From the NCBI RefSeq assembly GCF_031458115.1, contig NZ_JAVDXV010000001.1:744001-808000 (forward strand): DNA of 64,000 nt, in the 5' to 3' direction. Of this stretch, positions 50,158-59,466 are shown piece after piece. Numbering within the stretch: the stretch's first letter is position 1; every line of letters begins with the position of its first letter. The position numbers and the translations under genes are program-made. The DNA is from Pelomonas asaccharophilus_A. GTDB lineage: Bacteria > Pseudomonadota > Gammaproteobacteria > Burkholderiales > Burkholderiaceae_C. Under the pieces are notes generated by a model, which was not told where the DNA came from, searched no databases, and saw only the letters and a program-made list of their open reading frames with translations.

Positions 50158-51834
50158 TCACAACACCTCGGATGCGAAATCCGCGAGCCGCGAGCGCTCG
50201 CCGCGCGCCAGCGTCACGTGGCCGCTGTGGGCCCAGCCCTTGAAGCGGTCCACCGCGAAGGTCAGGCCCGAGCTGCCTTCGGTCAGGTAGGGCGTGTCGA
50301 TCTGTGCCAGGTTGCCCAGGCAGACGATCTTGGTGCCGGGACCGGCGCGGGTGATCAAGGTCTTCATCTGCTTGGGCGTCAGGTTCTGCGCCTCGTCGAT
50401 GATGACGAACTTGTTCAGGAAGGTGCGCCCGCGCATGAAGTTCAGGCTCTTGATCTTGATCTTGCTGCGCACCAGATCGTTGGTGGCCGCTCGGCCCCAC
50501 TCGCCGGCCGACGAGCCGCCCTTGGCCAGCACCTCCAGGTTGTCGTCCAGCGCGCCCATCCACGGGCCCATCTTTTCTTCCTCGGTACCGGGCAGGAAGC
50601 CGATGTCCTCGCCCACCGGCACGGTCACGCGGGTGACGATGATCTCGCTGTAGCGGCGCTCATCGAACACCTGCGCCAGCGCGGCGGCCAGCGTCATCAG
50701 CGTCTTGCCGGTACCGGCCGTGCCGGTCAGCGTGATGAAGTCGCACTCCGGGTCCATCAGCAGGTTCAGCGCGAAGTTCTGCTCGCGGTTGCGCGCGGCC
50801 ACACCCCAGACCGAATGCTTCTGGTGGCCGTAGTCCTTCAGCGTCTTCAGCACGGCGGTCTTGCCGGTGATCTCGGTGACCTTGGCGTACAGCGGTGTGG
50901 CGCCCGGCGCTTCCAGGTAGACCAGCTCGTTGATCAGCAGCGTGGGCACCAGCGGACCGCTGATGCGGTAGAACGTGGTGCCGCCCTGCTGCCAGCTCTC
51001 CATGGTCTTGCCATGGCGCTCCCAGAAGTCGGCCGGCAGCGCCTGCACGCCGGTGTAGAGCAGGTCCGAGTCTTCCAGCGTCTTGTCGTTGCGGTAGTCC
51101 TCGGCGGGCAGGCCCAGGGCGCGGGCCTTGATGCGCATGTTGATGTCCTTGGACACCAGCACGACTTCCCGGCCCGGGTGGCGGCCCTTCAGCGCCTGGA
51201 CGACACCCAGGATCTGGTTGTCCGCCTTGCCCTGCGGCAGGCCCTGGGGGAGCGGCGTGTCGATCAGTTCGGTCTGGAAGAACAGCTTGCCTTCGGCCTC
51301 GCGGTGGCCGGTGGCCGCCAACGGCAGGCCCTTGGCCATCTCGGCGATGCTGCTGCTCTGCAAGCTGGCGGCCAACTGATCCAGCTCGCGGCTGACCTGA
51401 CGCACATTGCGGGCGACCTCGGTCATGCCCTTCTTGTGCCCGTCCAGTTCCTCGAGCGTGATCATGGGCAGGAAGACGTCGTGCTCCTCGAAGCGGAACA
51501 GCGACATCGGGTCGTGCATCAGCACATTGGTGTCGAGCACGAACAGCTTGGGATCGCCGGCCGGTTTGCGCGTGCGTTTGGGCGCAGCGGCGGGTTTGGC
51601 CGGCGTCTTGCTGGCGGCCTTGACGGGCAGGCCCGGTTTGGCGCCGGCAGGGCTGGAGGCGGGGGTGGGAAGCCGCAGCACTTCGGCTGTGGGCGGCGCG
51701 GCCGGCGTCGCCGGAGTCAGCGCGGGCGCGACGCTTGGGGGTGTCGCGCGAGGTTTGCTGGGGGTCAGATTGGCCGAGTAAGCAGTGGCATCGAGGCGGC
51801 TGGCGCGTTGTGCAGGAGGCTTAGGCAGTGGCAT
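50158..51834 (-). CDS. phoH: PIN-PhoH ATPase
   Basis: 558 residues: an Ala/Pro-rich N-terminal extension, a PIN nuclease-like domain (FVLDTNVLMHDP with Asp, then DLDGHKKG near TLEELDGHKKG) and a PhoH ATPase domain with Walker A LTGTAGTGKT and Walker B FVIIDEAQNL. PIN-PhoH proteins are implicated in RNA unwinding or decay. Start at MPLPKPPAQRA. A terminator for bcp lies upstream and one for itself lies downstream, so it is a single-gene unit. Confidence 0.93.
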   Translation of the reverse strand: MPLPKPPAQRASRLDATAYSANLTPSKPRATPPSVAPALTPATPAAPPTAEVLRLPTPASSPAGAKPGLPVKAASKTPAKPAAAPKRTRKPAGDPKLFVLDTNVLMHDPMSLFRFEEHDVFLPMITLEELDGHKKGMTEVARNVRQVSRELDQLAASLQSSSIAEMAKGLPLAATGHREAEGKLFFQTELIDTPLPQGLPQGKADNQILGVVQALKGRHPGREVVLVSKDINMRIKARALGLPAEDYRNDKTLEDSDLLYTGVQALPADFWERHGKTMESWQQGGTTFYRISGPLVPTLLINELVYLEAPGATPLYAKVTEITGKTAVLKTLKDYGHQKHSVWGVAARNREQNFALNLLMDPECDFITLTGTAGTGKTLMTLAAALAQVFDERRYSEIIVTRVTVPVGEDIGFLPGTEEEKMGPWMGALDDNLEVLAKGGSSAGEWGRAATNDLVRSKIKIKSLNFMRGRTFLNKFVIIDEAQNLTPKQMKTLITRAGPGTKIVCLGNLAQIDTPYLTEGSSGLTFAVDRFKGWAHSGHVTLARGERSRLADFASEVL

Positions 51835-51886
51835 GTACGGCGGGTCGACGACAAGTGAACCCCACGCGAACCAAGCTCCAGAAAGC

Positions 51887-51917
51887 AAAAAGCCGCACAG
51901 GATGAGTGCGGCTTTTT
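51887..51917 (-). terminator. Hairpin terminator between bcp and phoH
   Basis: AAAAAGCCGCAC pairs with GTGCGGCTTTTT around a seven-base loop; symmetrical, so it could act on both strands. It lies 94 bases after the bcp stop and 53 before the phoH start. Confidence 0.88.
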
Positions 51918-52010
51918 GATCTGAGACATGGATTCGACCCGGGGCATGAGCTGATTATGCACATCCCGCGGGTGTCCGCGATGTCAGCAAACAACGCGTT
52001 GTGATGTCGC

Positions 52011-52490
52011 TTACGCGGCTTCCTTCTTCAGGCCCTTCACGGCCTTCAGGACTTCGTCCACATGGCCGGCGACCTTGATGCCGCGCCATTCGCCCACCAG
52101 GATGCCCGTGGGGCTGATCAGGAAGGTCGAGCGCTCGATGCCCTTGACCTTCTTGCCGTACATGATCTTGTTCTTGACCACGCCGAACATGTGGCAGAGC
52201 TTTTCTTCGGTGTCGGCGATCAGCTCGAACGGCAGTTCCAGCGCCTGCTTGAACTTGTCATGCGAGGCCATGTTGTCGCGCGAGACGCCGAACACCACGG
52301 CGCCGGCCTTCACGAAGTCCTTGTGGCGGTCGCGGAATTGCATCGCCTCGGTGGTACAACCCGGTGTGTTGTCCTTCGGGTAGAAGTACAGCACGACCGA
52401 CTTGCCCAGGAAGGCGTTGCCGGTGAACTTCACGCCGCCGGTGGCTTGAGCCTCAATTTCCGGCAGGGGTTTGTTGAGCGCAGGCGTCAT
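52011..52490 (-). CDS. bcp: Thioredoxin-dependent peroxiredoxin (Bcp/PrxQ)
   Basis: 159 residues. It reduces hydroperoxides with thioredoxin. The peroxidatic Cys is in PKDNTPGCTTEAM, with the conserved YFYPKD before and GVSRDN and the ERSTFLI segment after. The second Cys of the C-x4-C form is absent after CTTEAMQF, so it may be a one-Cys or differently resolving member (a Cys occurs at KLCHMF). Start at MTPALNKPLPE. Confidence 0.94.
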   Translation of the reverse strand: MTPALNKPLPEIEAQATGGVKFTGNAFLGKSVVLYFYPKDNTPGCTTEAMQFRDRHKDFVKAGAVVFGVSRDNMASHDKFKQALELPFELIADTEEKLCHMFGVVKNKIMYGKKVKGIERSTFLISPTGILVGEWRGIKVAGHVDEVLKAVKGLKKEAA

Positions 52491-52629
52491 TGGGGGGTGC
52501 GGCAAGTTGTGCTCGCGGGGTCCCCGGTTCGTGATTGCTGTGAAACCATTCACAAAAACAATCTACGCGGGCGCCCGCAAGCAATAGCCCGTCATTATAA
52601 GGCCTCGCCCAGCCGGCTCGGCCCGAAGG

Positions 52630-53004
52630 TCATCCCTCGATCAGCAGCGCCGCGAGCACGTTGCGGCCTTCGCTGGCCAGCACGTTGTAAGTGCGGCAGG
52701 CGGCGGCGATGTCCATCACCTCGAAACCGATGCGCGCTTCGACCAGCCCGCGCCACAACGCCGGGTTCGGAAAGCGCAGCCGGGCGCCGCTGCCGAAGAC
52801 CACCAGCTCCGGTTTCAGTGCCTTGATTGCTTCGAAATGCGCGGGTTGAAGTTCCTCGAAGCGCGAAGGCGCCCACGCATGGACCTCGCCCTTCCACGGC
52901 ACCAGCACGCTGGCCGTGTGCGGCTGGCCATTGACCCAGACGCCCTGGGTGTCATGGCGGGAAATGCTGTTGCCGCCTTGCGGCTCGTCGAGCTGGAACT
53001 TCAT
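52630..53004 (-). CDS. Mth938-like domain protein
   Basis: 124 residues of the DUF498/Mth938 family, also found in mitochondrial complex I assembly factor NDUFAF3. The features LVVFGSGARLRFP and AARTYNVLASEGRNV-like (reads AACRTYNVLASEGRNVLAALL) match. The bacterial function is unknown. Start at MKFQLDEPQGG. Divergent from alaA with 121 bases between starts. Confidence 0.88.
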   Translation of the reverse strand: MKFQLDEPQGGNSISRHDTQGVWVNGQPHTASVLVPWKGEVHAWAPSRFEELQPAHFEAIKALKPELVVFGSGARLRFPNPALWRGLVEARIGFEVMDIAAACRTYNVLASEGRNVLAALLIEG

Positions 53005-53125
53005 CTGAAACAGAGGCGCAGAAAGCCGGGCGCGAGTGTCGCCCAGAACGGCATGCCGCATGCCTGGCCCCTTAAACTTCAAGGTCCTTCTTTTGCACTG
53101 CAGCAGACGCTGCGCCGGAGCCCCT

Positions 53126-54352
53126 TTGAAGCCCATTGCCAAGTCCAGCAAGCTCGCCAGCGTCAGCTATGACATCCGCGGCCCCGTGCTCGACAAGGCC
53201 CGGCAGATGGAGGAAGAGGGCCAGAAGATCATCAAGCTGAACATCGGCAACACGGCCGTGTTCGGCCTGACGCCGCCGGACGAGATCGTGCAGGACATGA
53301 TCCGCAACCTGGGCGACGCCGGTGGCTACACCGACAGCAAGGGCCTGTTCGCGCCGCGCAAGGCGGTGGTGCACTACACGCAGCAGAAGGGCATCAAGGG
53401 TGTCACGGTGGACGACGTCTACCTGGGCAACGGTGCGTCCGAGCTGATCCAGATGTCCATCAACGCGCTGGTCAACGATGGCGACGAGATCCTGATCCCC
53501 GCGCCCGACTTTCCGCTGTACACGGCCGTCGTGGGCCTGTCCGGCGGCCGTCCGGTGCACTACCGCTGCGACGAAGGTGCCGGCTGGCTGCCCGACCTGG
53601 CCGACATCGAGGCCAAGATCACGCCGCGCACGCGCGGCATCATGGTCTGCAACCCGAACAACCCGACCGGCGCGCTGTACCCCAACGACCTGCTGCTGGG
53701 CATCATCGAGCTGGCCCGCAAGCACCAGCTGGTCATCTTCGTGGACGAGATCTACGACAAGACGCTGTACGACGGCGTCACGCACACCAGCATGGCGTCC
53801 CTTGCGGACGACGTGCTGTTCATCACCTTCAACGGCCTGTCCAAGAACTACCGCAGCTGCGGCTACCGTGCCGGCTGGATGATCGTCAGCGGCGAGAAGC
53901 GCCATGCTCGCGACTACATCGAGGGCCTGAACATGCTGGCCTCGCTGCGGCTGTGCTCCAACACGCCGGGTCAGTTGGCCATCCAGACCGCGCTGGGCGG
54001 GCACCAGAGCATCGACGACCTGGTCGCGCCCACCGGCCGGCTGTGCCGCCAGCGCGACCTGGCCTATGAGCTGTTGACGCAGATCCCGGGCGTCAGCGTC
54101 GTCAAGCCGAAGGCGGCGCTCTACATGTTCCCGCGCCTGGACCCCAAGATGTACCCCATCGCGGACGACCAGCAGTTCGCCTACGAGCTGCTGGCCGAGG
54201 AGAAAGTGCTCATCGTCCAGGGCACCGGCTTCAACTGGCCCGAGCACGACCATTTCCGCCTTGTCTTCCTGCCCAATGTGGACGACCTGCGTGAGGCCAT
54301 CGGCCGCATCGAACATTTCTTGGCGGGCTATCGTCGCCGCCACTCCTCCTGA
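53126..54352 (+). CDS. alaA: Alanine-synthesising aminotransferase
   Basis: 408 residues, very close to E. coli AlaA along its whole length (KSSKLASVSYDIRGPVL, LGNGASELIQ, CNPNNPTGALY, FNGLSKNYRSCGYRAGW with the PLP Lys in SKNYR). It makes alanine from pyruvate and glutamate and is a class I PLP aminotransferase. The start is a TTG at 53126 (LKPIAKSS), matching the AlaA start; a longer reading frame upstream lacks support. It begins the alaA-hom-thrC-moeA-moaD run. Confidence 0.94.
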   Translation: MKPIAKSSKLASVSYDIRGPVLDKARQMEEEGQKIIKLNIGNTAVFGLTPPDEIVQDMIRNLGDAGGYTDSKGLFAPRKAVVHYTQQKGIKGVTVDDVYLGNGASELIQMSINALVNDGDEILIPAPDFPLYTAVVGLSGGRPVHYRCDEGAGWLPDLADIEAKITPRTRGIMVCNPNNPTGALYPNDLLLGIIELARKHQLVIFVDEIYDKTLYDGVTHTSMASLADDVLFITFNGLSKNYRSCGYRAGWMIVSGEKRHARDYIEGLNMLASLRLCSNTPGQLAIQTALGGHQSIDDLVAPTGRLCRQRDLAYELLTQIPGVSVVKPKAALYMFPRLDPKMYPIADDQQFAYELLAEEKVLIVQGTGFNWPEHDHFRLVFLPNVDDLREAIGRIEHFLAGYRRRHSS

Positions 54353-54379
54353 TTTCCCTGTTGTCCTGAGAGCCCTGCA

Positions 54380-55699
54380 ATGAAAGCGATCCAAGTTGGC
54401 CTGATCGGCCTCGGCACCGTCGGTGCCGGCACCTTCAACGTCTTGCAGCGCAACCAGGCCGAGATTCGCGGCCGCGCCGGCCGGGGCATCGAGATTGCGA
54501 TGGTGGCCGCCCGCAACGCCGAGCGTGCCAAGGCTTACCAGGCCATCGTCGGCGACGGCGTGCCCTGCACGGGCGACGCGCAGCAGCTGGTCAACAACCC
54601 CGCCATCGACATCGTCGTGGAACTGATCGGCGGCATCGAGCCCGCTCGCACGCTGGTGCTGCAGGCGATTGCCAACGGCAAGCACGTCGTCACGGCCAAC
54701 AAGGCGCTGCTGGCGCTGCATGGCAGCGAGATCTTCGCGGCCGCGCGCGAGAAGGGCGTCACCGTGGCCTTCGAGGCGGCCGTGGCCGGCGGCATCCCCA
54801 TCATCAAGGCGCTGCGCGAAGGCCTGACGGCGAATCGCATCGAGTGGATCGCCGGCATCATCAACGGCACGACCAACTTCATCCTGTCGGAGATGCGCGG
54901 CAAGGGCCTGGACTTCGCCACCGTGCTGAAGGAGGCCCAGCGCCTGGGCTATGCCGAGAGCGACCCCACCTTCGACATCGAAGGCGTGGACGCCGCCCAC
55001 AAGCTGACCATCATGAGCGCCATCGCGTTCGGCGTGCCGGTGCAGTTCGACAAGGCGCACGTGGAAGGCATCTCCGCGCTGCAGGCGGCCGACATCAAGT
55101 ACGCCGAACAACTGGGCTACCGCATCAAGCTGCTGGGCATCACGCGCCGTCGCGAGAATGGTTTCGAGCTGCGCGTGCACCCCACGCTGATCCCGTCCAC
55201 CCGCCTGATCGCCAACGTCGAAGGCGCGATGAACGCCGTCGTCGTGCAGGCCGATGCCGTCGGCACGACGCTGTACTACGGCAAGGGCGCCGGCGCCGAG
55301 CCGACCGCCTCGGCCGTCGTCGCCGACCTGGTGGACGTGACCCGCCTGGCCACGGCCGACCCCGACCACCGCGTGCCCCACCTGGCCTTCCAGCCCGACG
55401 CGATGAGCGACACGCCGGTGCTGCCCATGGCCGACGTGCACACGGCCTTCTACCTGCGCCTGGTGGTGGCAGACCAGGCCGGCGTGCTGTCGCGCATCAC
55501 GACCATCCTGGCCGAGCATGACATCTCCATCGACGCCGTGCTGCAGCGTGAGTCCGCCGAGGGCGAGCGCCAGACCGACCTGATCATCCTGACGCACGAC
55601 ACCGCCGAAGGCCGCATGAACGAGGCGCTGGCCAAGATGCAGGGCCTGCCGACCGTCCTCGCGCCCATCGTCCGCATCCGCAAGGAAGAACTGGCGTAA
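54380..55699 (+). CDS. hom: Homoserine dehydrogenase
   Basis: 439 residues. It reduces aspartate semialdehyde to homoserine in threonine/methionine synthesis. The Rossmann start is VGLIGLGTVGAGTFNVL, the conserved VVTANKALLA and AGIINGTTNFILSEM hold the substrate site, and the C-terminal 80 residues form an ACT domain, usually for feedback control by threonine. Starts 28 bases after alaA; followed by repeat family B and thrC. Confidence 0.97.
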   Translation: MKAIQVGLIGLGTVGAGTFNVLQRNQAEIRGRAGRGIEIAMVAARNAERAKAYQAIVGDGVPCTGDAQQLVNNPAIDIVVELIGGIEPARTLVLQAIANGKHVVTANKALLALHGSEIFAAAREKGVTVAFEAAVAGGIPIIKALREGLTANRIEWIAGIINGTTNFILSEMRGKGLDFATVLKEAQRLGYAESDPTFDIEGVDAAHKLTIMSAIAFGVPVQFDKAHVEGISALQAADIKYAEQLGYRIKLLGITRRRENGFELRVHPTLIPSTRLIANVEGAMNAVVVQADAVGTTLYYGKGAGAEPTASAVVADLVDVTRLATADPDHRVPHLAFQPDAMSDTPVLPMADVHTAFYLRLVVADQAGVLSRITTILAEHDISIDAVLQRESAEGERQTDLIILTHDTAEGRMNEALAKMQGLPTVLAPIVRIRKEELA

Positions 55700-55702
55700 T
55701 GG

Positions 55703-55785
55703 CCCACCCCGTCCCGGCTGACGCCGGCCCCCTCAAGGGGGCGCAGCCAGTGGCCCGGCAAAGCCGGTTCCACGGCAGCCGCTTG
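55703..55785 (+). repeat. Dispersed repeat family B, copy 2
   Basis: Three bases after the hom stop, 83 bases matching 21470-21549. It has the hairpins CCCCCtcaaGGGGG and CCGGCaaaGCCGG. Here it lies inside an operon-like run (hom-thrC), not before a terminator. Confidence 0.8.
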
Positions 55786-55832
55786 ATCAACTCGTTTGGT
55801 GCCAAGAGCTGTTTGCTCGCGGCGAATGCATC

Positions 55833-57224
55833 ATGAAGTACATCTCAACACGCGGTGACCAGACCGAGCGCGGCTTCTCCGACATCCTGCTGGAAGGCTT
55901 GGCGCCGGACGGCGGCCTCTACCTGCCCAAGACCTACCCCAAGGTCGACGCCGCCACGCTGGCTCGCTGGCGCGGCCTGACCTATGCGGACCTCGCGTTC
56001 GAGATCCTGTCGCTGTTCATCGACGACATCCCGGCCGAGGACCTGCGCGCCATCACGCGCCGCGTCTACACCGCCGAAGTTTTTGGCACCGAGGCCATCA
56101 CGCCCATCACCTGGCTGGGCGAGGGCATCGCGCTGCAAGGTCTGTCCAACGGCCCCACGCTGGCCTTCAAGGACATGGCCATGCAGCTGCTGGGCGCGCT
56201 GTTCGAGTACGAACTGGGCCGCCGCGGCGAGACGCTGAACATCCTGGGCGCCACGTCGGGCGACACCGGCAGCGCCGCCGAGTACGCGATGCGCGGCAAG
56301 AAGGGTGTCAACGTCTTCATGCTGAGCCCCAACGGCCGCATGAGCCCGTTCCAGCAGGCGCAGATGTTCAGCCTGCAGGACGCCAACATCCACAACATCG
56401 CCATCGACGGCGTGTTCGACGACGCGCAGGACATCGTCAAGGCCGTGTCCAACGACCTGGCCTTCAAGCGCGAGCACCGCATCGGCACGGTGAACTCCAT
56501 CAACTGGGCGCGACTGCTGGCGCAGGTCGTCTACTACTTCGCCGGCTACTTTCAGGCGACGAAGACGAACGCCGAGAAGGTCAGCTTCACGGTGCCGTCG
56601 GGCAATTTCGGCAACGTCTGCGCGGGCCATGTGGCGCGCCAGATGGGCCTGCCCATCGCCAAGCTGGTCGTCGCGACGAACGAGAACGACGTGCTGGACG
56701 AGTTCTTCCGCACCGGCAACTACCGCCCGCGCGGCACGGCCGACACGCACGAGACGTCGAGCCCGTCCATGGACATCTCCAAGGCCAGCAACTTCGAGCG
56801 CTTCGTGTTTGACCTGCTGGGCCGCGATGGCGCGCGCGTGAAGGCGCACTTCACGGCACCGACCTTCGAGCTGTCCGCCGGTGAGCATGCCGACATCGCT
56901 GGCTTCGGCTTCACGTCCGGCCGCAGCACGCATGCCGACCGCGTGGCCACCATCCGCCGCTGCCATGCCGAGCACGGCATCGTCATCGACCCGCACACGG
57001 CCGACGGGCTGAAGGTCGCGCTGGAGAAGCACGAGCCCGGCACCACCATGCTGGTGCTGGAGACCGCGCTGCCGGCAAAGTTCGCCGCCACCATCCAGGA
57101 AGCGCTGGGCCAGGAGCCGCCGCGGCCCGCGGGCCTGGAAGGCATCGAGGACCTGCCCAAGCGGGTCATGGTGATGCCGGTGGATGTGGACCAGGTGAAG
57201 GCCTACATCCGCGCCCATGTCTGA
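55833..57224 (+). CDS. thrC: Threonine synthase
   Basis: 463 residues, the PLP enzyme that turns O-phosphohomoserine into threonine. The PLP Lys lies in LAFKDMAMQLLG, and GATSGDTGSAAEYAM and VPSGNFGNVCAG bind the cofactor phosphate and substrate. Length matches the long proteobacterial form. The 133 bases before it hold repeat family B; moeA begins eight bases before its stop. Confidence 0.97.
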   Translation: MKYISTRGDQTERGFSDILLEGLAPDGGLYLPKTYPKVDAATLARWRGLTYADLAFEILSLFIDDIPAEDLRAITRRVYTAEVFGTEAITPITWLGEGIALQGLSNGPTLAFKDMAMQLLGALFEYELGRRGETLNILGATSGDTGSAAEYAMRGKKGVNVFMLSPNGRMSPFQQAQMFSLQDANIHNIAIDGVFDDAQDIVKAVSNDLAFKREHRIGTVNSINWARLLAQVVYYFAGYFQATKTNAEKVSFTVPSGNFGNVCAGHVARQMGLPIAKLVVATNENDVLDEFFRTGNYRPRGTADTHETSSPSMDISKASNFERFVFDLLGRDGARVKAHFTAPTFELSAGEHADIAGFGFTSGRSTHADRVATIRRCHAEHGIVIDPHTADGLKVALEKHEPGTTMLVLETALPAKFAATIQEALGQEPPRPAGLEGIEDLPKRVMVMPVDVDQVKAYIRAHV

Positions 57225-58428
57225 CGGCGGAAAAAAGCCCGGCCTGATCCCGCTGGACGACGCGCTGGCGTCGCTGCTGGCGCAGGTCACGCCGCTGGCT
57301 GGGGCCGAAACGCTGGTCACCTCCGAGGCGCGCGGCCGCGTGCTGGCCGTCGACCTGGTGTCGCCGGTGGACGTGCCGCCGGCCGACAACTCGGCGATGG
57401 ACGGCTACGCCCTGCGCGCCGCCGACCTGGCCGCGCTGCTGCCCGTCACGCAGCGCATTCCCGCTGGCACGGTGCCCACGCCACTGCCCGCGGGTGAGGC
57501 GGCCCGCATCTTCACCGGCGCCCAGGTCCCGCCTGGCGCGGACACCGTCGTCATGCAGGAGTTCACCGAGCTGGTGGACGGCCAGGTGCGCGTGACCCAG
57601 CCCGTCACCCCCGGCGCCAATGTGCGCCTGCGTGGCGAGGATGTGCGCGCCGGTTCTATCGTGCTTCCAGCCGGCACGCGGCTGGACGCCGTCGCGCTGG
57701 GCCTGGCGGCCACCGCCGGCGCGGCGCAGCTGAGCGTCACGCGCCGCCTTCGCGTGGCCGTGTTCTCGACCGGCGACGAACTGGTCATGCCTGGCGAGCC
57801 GCTGCCACCCGGCGCCATCTACAACTCCAACCGCTTCACGCTGCGCGCGCTGCTGCAAGGCCTGGGCTGCGAGGTGGTGGACCTGGGCATCGTGCCCGAC
57901 AACCTGGATGCGACGCGCGCCGCGCTGCGTGAGGCCGCTTCGCGCGCCGACGTCATCCTGACCTCCGGCGGCGTGTCGGTCGGCGAGGAAGACCATCTGC
58001 GCCCCGCCGTGCAGGCCGAGGGCCAGCTGGACCTGTGGGCCATCGCCATCAAGCCCGGCAAGCCGTTCGCGTATGGCCGCGTGGGCGAGGCGCATTTCAT
58101 CGGCCTGCCGGGCAACCCGGTGTCCAGCCTGGTGACCTTCCTGGTGCTGGTGCGGCCCTTCCTGCTGAAGCTGCAGGGCGCGACGCGCGTCGCGCCGCGG
58201 GGCTACCGCATTGCCGCCGGCTTCGACTGGCCCAAGCCCGACAAGCGCCGCGAGTTCCTGCGCGTGCGGCTGGACGACGAAGGCGGCCTGGCGCTGTTCT
58301 CCAACCAGAGCAGCGGCGTGCTGACCTCGGCCTTCTGGGCCGACGGCCTGCTGGACAACCCGCCGGGCCAGGCCTTCAGCGCCGGTGACCCGGTGCGCTT
58401 CATTCCGTTCAGCGAGTTGCTCGCATGA
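57217..58428 (+). CDS. moeA: Molybdopterin molybdenumtransferase
   Basis: 403 residues. MoeA inserts molybdate into adenylated molybdopterin. Conserved stretches are ADNSAMDGYALRA, RIFTGAQVPPGADTVVMQE, GDELV, LTSGGVSVGEEDH and FIGLPGNPVSS. It overlaps thrC by eight bases and moaD by four (ATGA), so the molybdenum genes ride on the threonine operon. Confidence 0.97.
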   Translation: MSDGGKKPGLIPLDDALASLLAQVTPLAGAETLVTSEARGRVLAVDLVSPVDVPPADNSAMDGYALRAADLAALLPVTQRIPAGTVPTPLPAGEAARIFTGAQVPPGADTVVMQEFTELVDGQVRVTQPVTPGANVRLRGEDVRAGSIVLPAGTRLDAVALGLAATAGAAQLSVTRRLRVAVFSTGDELVMPGEPLPPGAIYNSNRFTLRALLQGLGCEVVDLGIVPDNLDATRAALREAASRADVILTSGGVSVGEEDHLRPAVQAEGQLDLWAIAIKPGKPFAYGRVGEAHFIGLPGNPVSSLVTFLVLVRPFLLKLQGATRVAPRGYRIAAGFDWPKPDKRREFLRVRLDDEGGLALFSNQSSGVLTSAFWADGLLDNPPGQAFSAGDPVRFIPFSELLA

Positions 58429-58682
58429 CGATCTCGGTGCGCCTGAAGTTCTTCGCGTCGCTGCGCGAGAAGCTGGGCGAGGGCGAGGCGCTGGCTCTGC
58501 CCGCCGGCTCTACCGTCGGTGCGGCGCGTGAGGCGCTGCGCGCGCGGGGCGGTGTGCATGCCGAAGCACTGGCGCCGGGCCGCGCGGTGCGCTCGGCGTT
58601 GAACCAGAAGATGTGCGCCGAATCGGCCGCGCTGGCGGACGGCGACGAGCTGGCGTTCTTTCCGCCGGTGACCGGCGGATGA
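58425..58682 (+). CDS. moaD: Molybdopterin synthase sulfur carrier subunit
   Basis: 85 residues, ubiquitin-like, ending in the Gly-Gly (VTGG) that is thiocarboxylated to supply sulfur for molybdopterin. VRLKFFASLREKLG and DGDELAFFPPVTGG match the family. The partner subunit gene moaE, which usually follows, is not here; a small unrelated gene overlaps its stop instead. Confidence 0.95.
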   Translation: MTISVRLKFFASLREKLGEGEALALPAGSTVGAAREALRARGGVHAEALAPGRAVRSALNQKMCAESAALADGDELAFFPPVTGG

Positions 58683-59077
58683 AGCTGAGTCCACTGCACG
58701 GTGCGATGGCGCAGTTGGCCGTGTTGCCAACTGCGGTTCTCGCTCTTTCCGTCAAGCATGGCGAAAGGGTCTACGTGCAGGTGAACCCGTCTCAAGGCCT
58801 TGCTTTGTCGGAGAAGCGGATCATTGAGGGGCTCGTCGACCGAGCACGGCGTGCCTGCAATGACTTGAAGAGAGCTTGGGTCATCGCCGAAGCAGAAGGT
58901 CCGTTTTCGTTGAAGCCGAACCCGGAAACGTTGACCGTCAAGGCCTTGCTTGTGGCCTATGGCCTAGACGCGGAGCGCATCAAGGGTGGGAACCAGCGCG
59001 TCGCGGTAGGCAGCATGAAGTCGACAGCCGAGACCACGCTGGTCAGGGTTGAGTTGACCTGTGATGCGAATGCCTGA
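58679..59077 (+). CDS. Small protein of unknown function after moaD
   Basis: 132 residues (start ATGA-overlapping moaD). No domain recognised: not MoaE, and no membrane segment or signal. It is basic and mixed alpha/beta in look (VKHGERVYVQVNPSQG, ALSEKRIIEGLVDRARRACND). Its GC content is visibly lower than that of the moe/moa genes, which suggests insertion. It precedes speD by 17 bases, so it may belong to that cluster. Confidence 0.6.
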   Translation: MKLSPLHGAMAQLAVLPTAVLALSVKHGERVYVQVNPSQGLALSEKRIIEGLVDRARRACNDLKRAWVIAEAEGPFSLKPNPETLTVKALLVAYGLDAERIKGGNQRVAVGSMKSTAETTLVRVELTCDANA

Positions 59078-59094
59078 GGAAGGGGAGTAGCGCG

Positions 59095-59463
59095 ATGGAT
59101 GGCCTGCACTTGACGGCGGATCTCCGCGGTGTCGATCCGATGCTGTCCTTGATGCGTGATGCCGGCACGCTGGCGGCAATGTGTCGCGACGCTGTCGTCG
59201 CATCCGGCCTCAGCGGCGTCGCCGAACTCTTCCACCACTTCGGCGCTGCCGACGAGCAGAGCGGCATCACCGGCGTCGTGTTGCTGGCCGAATCTCACCT
59301 GGCCATCCACACCTGGCCCGAACTGGGTGGCGTGACGCTTGACGTCTATGTCTGCAACTACGGCGCGGACAACAGTGCCAAGGCGGAGGCGCTGATGGCA
59401 GCGATGGTGCGTGCCTTCAATGCCGAGGTGGTGAGCCACCAAAGGGTCATTCGCGGACGCTGA
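59095..59463 (+). CDS. speD: S-adenosylmethionine decarboxylase proenzyme
   Basis: 122 residues of the prokaryotic class 1B pyruvoyl enzyme. It cleaves itself between Glu66 and Ser67 in LLAESHLAIHTWPE, making the pyruvoyl group; His72 and Cys87 lie at the spacing of the catalytic pair of the T. maritima enzyme (S+5 and S+20). It yields decarboxylated SAM, the aminopropyl donor. GGAAGGGGAG precedes the ATG. No ornithine decarboxylase is nearby; a membrane aminopropyltransferase is encoded convergently at 61983-63545. Confidence 0.93.
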   Translation: MDGLHLTADLRGVDPMLSLMRDAGTLAAMCRDAVVASGLSGVAELFHHFGAADEQSGITGVVLLAESHLAIHTWPELGGVTLDVYVCNYGADNSAKAEALMAAMVRAFNAEVVSHQRVIRGR

Positions 59464-59466
59464 GAC

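Noticed and set aside
53072..55597. 841-codon minus-strand open frame
   Set aside because: Antisense to alaA and hom; no recognisable domain.
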